Positions 6,251-12,415 of a stretch of DNA of 14,774 nucleotides are shown here, piece by piece; the first letter of the stretch is position 1; every line of letters begins with the position of its first letter. Where the stretch lies: the NCBI GenBank assembly GCA_934663655.1, contig CAKUKT010000026.1, positions 1 through 14,774 on the forward strand, given 5' to 3'. Under the pieces are notes generated by a model. That model saw nothing but the letters and a program-made list of their open reading frames with translations, did no database searches and was not told the origin of the DNA. Origin of the DNA: an uncultured Victivallaceae bacterium. GTDB lineage: Bacteria; Verrucomicrobiota; Lentisphaeria; Victivallales; Victivallaceae. Made by a program: the position numbers and the translations under genes.

Positions 6251-8728
6251 TCAACTTACCCGGTTTCCCCTCTGGGAGCCGGGATTTTTTTTCTTCTTCG
6301 GCGGCAGAGCGGATTCCGGATGTTCCGGCCAGTCATGTTTCGGATAGCGGGAACGCATTTCCCGTCGCACCAGTTCCCAGGAACCGCGCCAGAATCCGGG
6401 CAGGTCCGAGGTGATCTGAATCGGCCGCTGCGCCGGGGAAAGCAGCTGGATTTTCAACGGCAACCGGGCGGCTCCGACCGTCGGATGAGAATCGACTCCG
6501 TAGAGCTCCTGCACCCGCACCGAAATCATCGGCGAATCTCCGGAATAATCGATCCGCAACCGCGTCCCGCCCGGAGTAATGTATTCATCCGGATAGAGCC
6601 GGTCCAGCGCGGGACAGCCGGACAACGCCAGGCGTTCCACCGCCAGCCATTCGATGGAACGGAGCGAGGCGAAATCCCGGACGTTGCCGAGAAATCCCCC
6701 GGCAAGTTCCGGCAGCGCCGCGGCGAATTTTCCGCCTTCCCAATCGGGGTAAAGCTCCGGTTCATTGCGGGCGGCGAAACGCACCCGCATCAGCAATCTC
6801 CGGGCGGCGGCGGCCTCCGGCGGCGGCAGTTCAATACCGCGGCGGATCGCAGCGGCGAGCACTTCGCGCCCGATGCAGCCGTCATCATCTGCCGCCGGGG
6901 CGGATTCGAGCACCAGAGCCCCCAGACGTTTCTCCCGCCGTACCGCGGCGCGGCCGCAGTCCGGATCGAAGTCGACCACCCTCTCCTCCCGGAAGTCCGC
7001 TCCGAAATGTTCATACAGTTGGTCACGATCGAGCGGGGCAGCCAACCGGATCGCCGCGTCGCGTCCGGTTCCGCCTTCCAGTCTGGCCACCGCCAGAAAA
7101 TCCGCCCCGATCAGATCATCATCCGGCGTCAGCATCCCGGAACGCCCTCCGGCCAGCCGATAGAACCGCTGGTGGCGGCCGCGGGATTGAGCAATCCATT
7201 CCGGCCAGGCGAAGGCGGCGACAATACCGCATTCCTCCACATCGATCTCCCGATAGCGGACCTCAAACTGGCGCAGCAGCTGCCGGAGCAAATTCCGTTG
7301 CCGGGGATGGCGTTCCGGACGACGGCGCAAATCCAGCACCCGGCGGCGCAGATCAGCATCACCCCGGAAGTCACGTTCGCCGTTCTCCTCGACTACCGCG
7401 GCGATCTCCGCCGCCAGCGCCTCCCACCCGAACCGGCGGGCTTTCACCAGCATCGTACCGATGCGCGGATGCACCGGAAGAACTGCGATCTCCCGTCCCG
7501 TCGCGGTCAATCCCCCCGATTCATCCACAACACCGAGCGAATGCAGCAATTCCGCGGCCGCCGCCAGTCGGGGCGACGGCGGCGGATCGGGAAACGGGAG
7601 CCGTTCGGGTGGGGCTCCCCAGCGCAGACACTGCAACAACAGCGCGGATAATTCGGACTCGAAAATTTCCGGCGGCGTATGTTCGCGACGGTTGATCTCC
7701 TCCCCCTGCCCCCAGAGGCGGAGCGCCACTCCCGGACCGGTACGACCGGCACGTCCGGCCCGCTGCCGAGCCGACGCCAGGGAAATCCGCACTGGTTCGA
7801 GAAAACTCATCCCTGCCGCCGGCTGATAACACGAACGCTTCTCCCAGCCGCCGTCAATCACGATTGACACCCCTTCGACGGTGAGACTGCTTTCCGCGAC
7901 ATTGGTGGCGAGAACGACTTTCCGCTTTCCGGCGGCCGCCGGGCGCAACGCCGCCCCCTGGTCGGCAAGCGTCAACCCGCCGTGGAGCACCGCGAGCGAA
8001 AAATCCGCCGGTAATTCGGATGCCAGCATTTGCCGGGTTGCTTCGATCTCCGCAATTCCCGGCAGAAAAACCAGTCGCCCGCCGGAATAGTGCCGCGACA
8101 CTTCCATCACCGCCCGGGCGGCTTCCCGGGGAAGTTCCCGCCAGGACGGCGAACTCTCCCGGTAGTGGATCTCCACCGGATATTCCCGCCCCGGCACCTC
8201 GATCGTCTCCGCCTCCGGCATGACTGCGGCCAGACCGGGCAGATCAAGCGTAGCCGACATCACCACCAGCCGCAATTCCGGGCGCAATTCCCGCGCCATA
8301 TCGAGCACAAAGGCGAAAGCGAGATCCGACTCCAGCGCCCGTTCATGAAACTCGTCGAAAATAACCGCGTCAACGCCGTCGAGCATCGGATCATCCTGAA
8401 TCATCCGCAGCAACACCCCCGGAGTAACCGCCAGCAGCCGGGTGGCGTCGGAACGACGACTTTCGCCGCGAACCACATACCCTGCCCTCCCGCCGGGCAC
8501 CTCCCCCAGCAATTCCGCTATCCGCGCAGCGGCGGCCCGGGCGGCGATCCGGCGGGGTTCAATCAGCAGCACCCGCCCGGAAAACTCCTCCAGCAACGCC
8601 GGCGGCACCAGCGTGGTCTTCCCGGCGCCGGGAGACGCCGACAAAATCAGCCGGGAAGTTCTGCGCAACGCGGAGACAATTCGCTCAAGATATCCGGAGA
8701 CCGGAAGCGCGGGGAAGAGTTCGTTCAT
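6251..8728 (-). CDS. hrpB: ATP-dependent RNA helicase HrpB (DEAH-type)
   Basis: An 825-residue helicase of normal HrpB length. Walker A is ASPGAGKTT (31-39) and motif II is DEFH (125-128), the variant typical of HrpB in place of DEAH. Motif III is SAT (158-160), followed by ATNVAESSLTVEG (274-286). Motif VI is QRAGRAGR (322-329). A long HrpB-specific C-terminal region follows and ends in a Lys-rich tail. HrpB is a cytoplasmic superfamily 2 helicase whose RNA target is poorly known. The start ATG overlaps the xerC stop as ATGA (8725-8728), so translation is probably coupled. The final residues include KKKK (811-814), encoded by the antisense of the esterase terminator's T-tract. No clear terminator was seen for this strand apart from the weak hairpin at 6177-6211. 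Confidence 0.95.
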   Translation of the reverse strand: MNELFPALPVSGYLERIVSALRRTSRLILSASPGAGKTTLVPPALLEEFSGRVLLIEPRRIAARAAAARIAELLGEVPGGRAGYVVRGESRRSDATRLLAVTPGVLLRMIQDDPMLDGVDAVIFDEFHERALESDLAFAFVLDMARELRPELRLVVMSATLDLPGLAAVMPEAETIEVPGREYPVEIHYRESSPSWRELPREAARAVMEVSRHYSGGRLVFLPGIAEIEATRQMLASELPADFSLAVLHGGLTLADQGAALRPAAAGKRKVVLATNVAESSLTVEGVSIVIDGGWEKRSCYQPAAGMSFLEPVRISLASARQRAGRAGRTGPGVALRLWGQGEEINRREHTPPEIFESELSALLLQCLRWGAPPERLPFPDPPPSPRLAAAAELLHSLGVVDESGGLTATGREIAVLPVHPRIGTMLVKARRFGWEALAAEIAAVVEENGERDFRGDADLRRRVLDLRRRPERHPRQRNLLRQLLRQFEVRYREIDVEECGIVAAFAWPEWIAQSRGRHQRFYRLAGGRSGMLTPDDDLIGADFLAVARLEGGTGRDAAIRLAAPLDRDQLYEHFGADFREERVVDFDPDCGRAAVRREKRLGALVLESAPAADDDGCIGREVLAAAIRRGIELPPPEAAAARRLLMRVRFAARNEPELYPDWEGGKFAAALPELAGGFLGNVRDFASLRSIEWLAVERLALSGCPALDRLYPDEYITPGGTRLRIDYSGDSPMISVRVQELYGVDSHPTVGAARLPLKIQLLSPAQRPIQITSDLPGFWRGSWELVRREMRSRYPKHDWPEHPESALPPKKKKNPGSQRGNRVS
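6259..6292 (+). terminator. Rho-independent terminator of the esterase gene, inside the 3' end of hrpB
   Basis: CCCGG (6259-6263) pairs with CCGGG (6279-6283). Inside it CCC (6268-6270) pairs with GGG (6274-6276), flanked by a T-A and a T-G pair, leaving a tiny loop. The stem is followed by A and then eight Ts (6285-6292). It is oriented for plus-strand transcription from the esterase, 84 nt past that gene's stop, and overlaps the last codons of hrpB on the other strand. Confidence 0.7.
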
Positions 8729-9672
8729 TTTGCCCGCGGATGCGCTTTTTTGTAGACGTTTTTCATGCGTTCAGCACTCACATGAGTGTATATCTGCGTG
8801 GTGCTGAGATTCTCATGCCCGAGCATCTCCTGAACGCTGCGCAAATCCGCTCCCGCGTCGAGCAGGTGGGTGGCAAACGAATGCCGCAGTTTGTGCGGAG
8901 TAAAATCAACCGGCAACCCCGCCGCGGTCAGATAGTTTTTGAGATCACGCTGAAACGAGCGCGCCGTCAATCTGCCGCCGCGCTGATTCAGAAACAGCGG
9001 CGACGCCGGTTCCCGGCCCCCGCCGTATTCCCGGCGCAACCGCAGATAGGCGGCGACCGCCCGGTGGGCCGGAGCGCCGAGAATCGCCAGCCGTTCCTTT
9101 TTGCCTTTGCCCCGGACACGCACGGAATTTCCGGCCAGATCGAGATCGCCGTAGTTGAGTCCGACCGCTTCGCCGATACGCAATCCTCCGGAATAGATCA
9201 GCTCAACCATCGCCGTATCCCGGGCGGAAGCAAATTCCGCGCCCTCGGCACTTCTGGCGATTCCGGAGGCGACCGCGTCGCGCCAATAGGAGCCGACCGC
9301 TTCGATCAGGTTTTCGACCTGATTGATGTTCATCACCAGCGGCAGCGGCCTTCCGGCCTTGGGAGCGGGGAGCTCGGCGAACGGATTGGCGGGATAGTCA
9401 AGCTCCCGCTGCAGAAACCGGTAGAATGAACGCAACGCCGCCAGCTTGCGCTGAATCGAACGCCGAGCCACACCCCGCCGACTCAGCTCCACAATGAAGT
9501 TGCGCGCCGCCTCCCGACCGACTTTACGCCAGTCATCAAACTCCCCCTCTTCACCGAACGATTCGGAAAATTCCGCGATATCCGTGGTGTATGCAGCGAT
9601 GGTATGCTCCGAAGCATTACGTTCGTTGCGCAGATAACGCACAAAGGCATCCACCGCCTGAATTTCGCCCAC
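8725..9672 (-). CDS. Tyrosine recombinase, XerC/XerD family
   Basis: A 315-residue site-specific recombinase of the XerC/XerD type, which resolves chromosome dimers at a dif site. The N-terminal SAM-like DNA-binding domain (about 5-90) has the familiar TIAAYTTDI and RKLAALRSFYRF stretches. The catalytic set is complete: Arg165 (SGGLRIGE), Lys189 (RGKGKKER), His260-x-x-Arg263 (PHKLRHSFATH), His286 (LGHENL) and Tyr295 (TTQIYTH). The start is placed at GTG 9670-9672: a GGGAGAAG site sits just before it, and homology begins there. An in-frame upstream ATG at 9786 would run into the lipoprotein gene. The segment at about 127-150 is some 15 residues longer than in E. coli XerC. It lies 25 nt after the lipoprotein gene and overlaps hrpB by 4 nt. 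XerC and XerD cannot be told apart here. Confidence 0.93.
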   Translation of the reverse strand: MGEIQAVDAFVRYLRNERNASEHTIAAYTTDIAEFSESFGEEGEFDDWRKVGREAARNFIVELSRRGVARRSIQRKLAALRSFYRFLQRELDYPANPFAELPAPKAGRPLPLVMNINQVENLIEAVGSYWRDAVASGIARSAEGAEFASARDTAMVELIYSGGLRIGEAVGLNYGDLDLAGNSVRVRGKGKKERLAILGAPAHRAVAAYLRLRREYGGGREPASPLFLNQRGGRLTARSFQRDLKNYLTAAGLPVDFTPHKLRHSFATHLLDAGADLRSVQEMLGHENLSTTQIYTHVSAERMKNVYKKAHPRAK

Positions 9673-9676
9673 CGTT

Positions 9677-9684
9677 CTTCTCCC
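9677..9684 (-). promoter_or_regulatory. Ribosome binding site deciding the GTG start of the xer gene
   Basis: On the minus strand the sequence reads GGGAGAAG, then four bases, then GTG. The GGGAG core is 7 nt from the GTG, an ideal spacing. No comparable site precedes the upstream in-frame ATG at 9786. Confidence 0.65.
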
Positions 9685-9697
9685 GCTGAACCGAAGA

Positions 9698-10129
9698 TTA
9701 TTCCGCCGTCTGGCTCTCACTACCCGAAGCGGACGGCAATTGGGATTTGCCGGTGAAATCCAGCCGGAGAACTTCTCCACCGGCACCGTTGAGCAGAATC
9801 AATTTGCCGTCTTCAAGCCGATAACCGGCGGTTTCATTCAACGCCTGCAGGAACTTCTGCTCGAACTCGCCGTTCGGACCGGCACGCCGGGTCACCGCTA
9901 TCGCAGCGAACTCCACCTTGCCCGGTTCCGGAAATTTCACCGGCGCAAAGAAATAGTTGTCCGGCGTAGCCCCGACGATCCGTCCATCCGGAGTGATCTC
10001 CAGCCGGGCGCCCTCCGGAGAATCCTCCGGACGCCAGATCGTACCGTACAACGAATTCTCCGGAGCGGAGACACAACCGGAGAAAAACAACATCAACGCC
10101 AATAAAAGAAGATTTTTTTTCATTTTCAC
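9698..10129 (-). CDS. Small lipoprotein with a META (HslJ-like) domain
   Basis: A 143-residue predicted lipoprotein. Lys-rich MKMKKN is followed by a hydrophobic stretch and the lipobox LFFSGC, with lipidation at Cys19. The mature part has the META/DUF306 pattern: GTIWRPEDSPEG (29-40), LEITPDGRIVGATPDNYF, an FLQALNETAGYRLEDGKLILL stretch split by a turn, and GGEVLRL near the end. Members of this family, such as HslJ, are small envelope proteins of unclear function. The start is probably GTG at 10127-10129, because AAAGGAGAG (10138-10146) is better spaced for it than for the ATG two codons on. It is the first gene of the minus-strand run with xer and hrpB. Other META proteins carry a Cys pair in the domain; here I see none. 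The family call is by pattern only. Confidence 0.65.
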   Translation of the reverse strand: MKMKKNLLLLALMLFFSGCVSAPENSLYGTIWRPEDSPEGARLEITPDGRIVGATPDNYFFAPVKFPEPGKVEFAAIAVTRRAGPNGEFEQKFLQALNETAGYRLEDGKLILLNGAGGEVLRLDFTGKSQLPSASGSESQTAE

Positions 10130-10154
10130 TTGTAGAACTCTCCTTTAAATATAT

Positions 10155-10160
10155 ATTATA
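10155..10160 (-). promoter_or_regulatory. Consensus -10 box for the lipoprotein-xer-hrpB operon
   Basis: The minus strand reads TATAAT, a perfect -10 hexamer, in an AT-rich island just upstream of the AAAGGAGAG ribosome binding site. No good -35 hexamer is seen 16-18 nt upstream. The implied 5' UTR is very short. Confidence 0.5.
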
Positions 10161-10269
10161 CATGATGACCCGGCAGCTGAATTTTCCGCCGGATGGGATT
10201 TCCCGGAAACGCGGTTCGTCTGCCGGACGATAAAATGTAGCTCCGTTTTGAGTTTTTTTCAATTGCTTT

Positions 10270-10292
10270 CTGAAAATCGTTGCGGTTTTCAG
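10270..10292. promoter_or_regulatory. 23-bp near-perfect palindrome upstream of the SH3-domain gene
   Basis: Arms CTGAAAATC (10270-10278) and GGTTTTCAG (10284-10292) are inverted repeats with one mismatch, which is a G-U pair in RNA, around a 5-base centre. The right end lies 35 bases before the start codon of the SH3-domain gene. It could be a repressor or activator binding site, or a hairpin in the leader RNA. The rest of the divergent gap (10161-10327) shows AT-rich patches but no convincing plus-strand promoter. Confidence 0.45.
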
Positions 10293-10327
10293 TCGGCTGG
10301 TTACCACTATTCGGAAGGGGAATCAAG

Positions 10328-11428
10328 ATGAAGAGTTTGTGGATGTCGATGCTCGGCGTGGTTTTCATGGGGATTGCCGGATCGTTGAACGCCGCACCGG
10401 GAATCGAGGGCGCCGTCAACGCCGACCTGCTCAATGTGAGGCTTAAATCCGACTTGAAGTCCCCGGTGGTGGTCAAACTTAAACAGGGGGACAAGGTGAC
10501 GATCCGCCGGATTGTCGGCAACTGGGCGGAGATCGATGCTCCGGCCAAAACCCAGGCATATGTCTCCGGAGTTTACGTGCGGGACGGCAAAGTCCTGGCT
10601 GATATTGCGGTTCGTTCGAAATGTGCCCAGAATGCGCCGGTGATCACGCAGTTGTCCAAGGGGGACACGGTCAAGGTTCTCGGTGATGCCGGATACGGCT
10701 GGCTCAAAGTTGAGGTTCCGGAAAACATCCGCTTCTATACGGTGAAGTACTACCTCGACTTCGTGATGGATCCCGATAAACTCGAACCGGAAAACAGCGC
10801 TGCAACCGACGCCGAACAGGCATCCGGAACGGAAGCGGAAAAGAATGCCGGGACGAAGGCTGCCCCGGCTGCGACCGAAAAGCCTGCGGAAACGGCCGAA
10901 CCCGCCGCGACTGAAAAGTCCGCCGAAGCGAAAGCTGCTCCTGCTGTAACCGAAAAGCCCGCGGAAACGGCCAAACCCGCTGCGACTGAAAAACCCGCCG
11001 AAACGGCCAAACCCGCTGCGACTGAAAAACCCGCCGAAACCGCCAAACCCGCCGCAACTGAAAAGCCCGCTGAAGAGAAAGCTGCTCCTGCTGTAACCGA
11101 AAAGCCCGCGGAAGTTAAAGCTGCCGTTGACAAGGAGAGTGCGCTTAAAACCCAGGCGGAAGCGTTGCAGGTGCTCGGTATCGATCCCGGCAAACCAGAA
11201 GGAGAGAAGAAGTACAGCGGAGTGCTGGTCAGAGTAGCCGGAAGCAGCTACCGGGCGACCGATTTCGCGCTCACCGGCGACACCGCCAACCTCTGTTTCG
11301 TCTGCGCGGCCTCCCCGGATGAACTCCTGCCGCTGGTCAACAAAAAAGTTTCCCTGACCGGCATGCAATACCGGGTGCCGGGATGGACCCTGCCGGTGCT
11401 GCGGCTCGAATCCATCAAAGCCGAATAA
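10328..11428 (+). CDS. Exported SH3-domain protein with Ala/Pro/Glu/Lys repeat linker
   Basis: A 366-residue exported protein of unknown function. A Sec signal peptide covers residues 1 to about 22 (ending SLNA). Two bacterial SH3-like units follow: about 27-83, with the typical LNVRLKSDLKSPVVVKLKQG pattern, and about 86-143, with VRSKCAQNAPVITQLSKGD. Next comes a low-complexity linker (about 155-268) built from 12-13-residue units of the EKPAETAKPAAT type. The C-terminal part (about 295-366: YSGVLVRVAG, KVSLTGMQYRV, LPVLRLESI) looks like a small OB-fold-like beta barrel. The ATG at 10328 is preferred over an in-frame TTG at 10280, because GGAAGGGG precedes it and a signal peptide begins there. 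SH3-like domains often bind peptidoglycan or peptides, and the linker probably spans the periplasm or wall. It is divergent from the lipoprotein operon and 33 nt ahead of the LacI-family gene. Confidence 0.8.
   Translation: MKSLWMSMLGVVFMGIAGSLNAAPGIEGAVNADLLNVRLKSDLKSPVVVKLKQGDKVTIRRIVGNWAEIDAPAKTQAYVSGVYVRDGKVLADIAVRSKCAQNAPVITQLSKGDTVKVLGDAGYGWLKVEVPENIRFYTVKYYLDFVMDPDKLEPENSAATDAEQASGTEAEKNAGTKAAPAATEKPAETAEPAATEKSAEAKAAPAVTEKPAETAKPAATEKPAETAKPAATEKPAETAKPAATEKPAEEKAAPAVTEKPAEVKAAVDKESALKTQAEALQVLGIDPGKPEGEKKYSGVLVRVAGSSYRATDFALTGDTANLCFVCAASPDELLPLVNKKVSLTGMQYRVPGWTLPVLRLESIKAE
10856..11119 (+). repeat. In-frame tandem repeats coding the Ala/Pro/Glu/Lys linker
   Basis: A 36-bp unit is present in two exact adjacent copies (10964-10999 and 11000-11035) and a third diverged copy (11036-11071). 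A second 37-bp sequence recurs exactly at 10930-10966 and 11077-11113, 147 bp apart and flanking the tandem units. All repeat lengths keep the frame or sit in frame, so the protein linker expands in 12-13-residue steps. Confidence 0.9.
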
Positions 11429-11461
11429 GAGTTCCCTGCGCGGGGTCCCCCTTCTCCCGCC

Positions 11462-12391
11462 ATGGCAGTAACCATTTACGACATCGCCGCCACAGTCGGA
11501 GTTTCCGCCTCGACGGTTTCCCGGGCGTTGCGCGGCGATCCCGGCGTCGCCGCGCCAACCGCGGAACGGATCCGGCAATGCGCCGGTGAACTGGAATACA
11601 TTCCCAATGCTTCAGCCCGTTCCCTGCTGGCCGGGTGTTCAAAACTTTTCGGACTGCTGCTGCCGTCTTTGACCCATCAGGTGGAACTGGAGCCGGGGAT
11701 CAATCTGAGCAAACTTGCCGGCAACGCCGGTTTCGACCTGATGATTACCCTCTATCATCAGCAATCAGACGTTTATGAACGCATGCTCGAACGCCTGATC
11801 ATGCTCCGGGTGGACGGAATCTTCGTACTTCCGCCGCAGTTTGAAAGCCATTCTTCAATGGTCGAACGGCTGGTGCGCCGCCGAACCCCGCTGGTTTTCA
11901 TCGACCGCACCCCTCTCGAATCCGACGGCGCCACCGTAACGGTCGAAGCCGACAATATCACCGGCGCCCGCCAACTCGGAGAAGCCGCACTTGAAATCGG
12001 CGCCGATGCCCGGATATCCTGCTTCGGCAGCATCAATTCGGTAACCCGGGCCCGGGAAGAGGGGTTCGCACCGTTTCTCCGCGCCCCCGGACCGGAGAGC
12101 AAAAAGATTTTCATCGCCGGAGACCACCCGGAACCGGTCCGGCAAAAAGCCGGGGAGCTGCGCCGACTTTTTCCCGGCGCACGTTTTTCGGCCGGAGTTT
12201 TCGACGCCTGGAATGCCGATGAGGACAACTTCGAGGAGATTTTCGTCATTCCGCAGGATTTCGCCGCCATGACCGCGAAAGCCTTCGATACCATGCTGAA
12301 TATGATATCCGGTTCCGGAACAACCAAGTTCAGCCGGCTCACCGTACCGGCGCTGCCGCTGCTTCAGTTCAAACGCCGGAGCGCCGGCTGA
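11462..12391 (+). CDS. LacI-family transcriptional regulator with reduced effector domain
   Basis: A 309-residue protein. The N-terminal helix-turn-helix is a textbook LacI type: TIYDIAATVGVSASTVSRALRG (4-25). The hinge YIPNASARSLLAG (46-58) follows, with the minor-groove Leu region intact, and then a periplasmic-binding-protein-like domain from about 62. The domain looks shortened and divergent in its second half: after SAGVFDAW (243-250) the usual stretch ending in V-GFDD is missing, and IPQDFAAMTAKAFDTML follows. LacI proteins usually have 330-345 residues. No Shine-Dalgarno-like sequence precedes the ATG. The gene lies 33 nt behind the SH3 gene and may depend on its transcript. Its target and ligand are unknown; neighbouring sugar genes are possible but not shown. 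Confidence 0.9.
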   Translation: MAVTIYDIAATVGVSASTVSRALRGDPGVAAPTAERIRQCAGELEYIPNASARSLLAGCSKLFGLLLPSLTHQVELEPGINLSKLAGNAGFDLMITLYHQQSDVYERMLERLIMLRVDGIFVLPPQFESHSSMVERLVRRRTPLVFIDRTPLESDGATVTVEADNITGARQLGEAALEIGADARISCFGSINSVTRAREEGFAPFLRAPGPESKKIFIAGDHPEPVRQKAGELRRLFPGARFSAGVFDAWNADEDNFEEIFVIPQDFAAMTAKAFDTMLNMISGSGTTKFSRLTVPALPLLQFKRRSAG

Positions 12392-12415
12392 ACAGCGCCG
12401 CTTCACAACCGGGAA

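Noticed and set aside
6320..7651. 443-codon plus-strand frame opposite hrpB
   Set aside because: Shadow of hrpB with low-complexity Arg/Pro/Gln composition and no start signal.
8725..9672. Tyrosine recombinase as the integrase of a mobile element
   Set aside because: The protein is a standard Xer type in an operon with hrpB. No att-like direct repeats, tRNA, phage or plasmid genes are nearby.
9673..9786. Longer xer start at the ATG at 9786
   Set aside because: It would overlap the lipoprotein gene by about 90 nt, lacks a ribosome binding site and adds residues not seen in Xer proteins; the GTG at 9672 is better.
10307..11578. 423-codon minus-strand frame rich in Phe, Gly, Ser and Arg opposite the SH3 gene
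   Set aside because: The apparent repeat protein is only the reverse reading of the Ala/Pro/Glu/Lys repeats, and the frame crosses into the lacI gene.
12375..12388. GCCGG-agcg-CCGGC hairpin at the end of lacI as a terminator
   Set aside because: It lies inside the coding sequence before the stop, has only 5 bp and no T-run; in such GC-rich DNA this is expected by chance.
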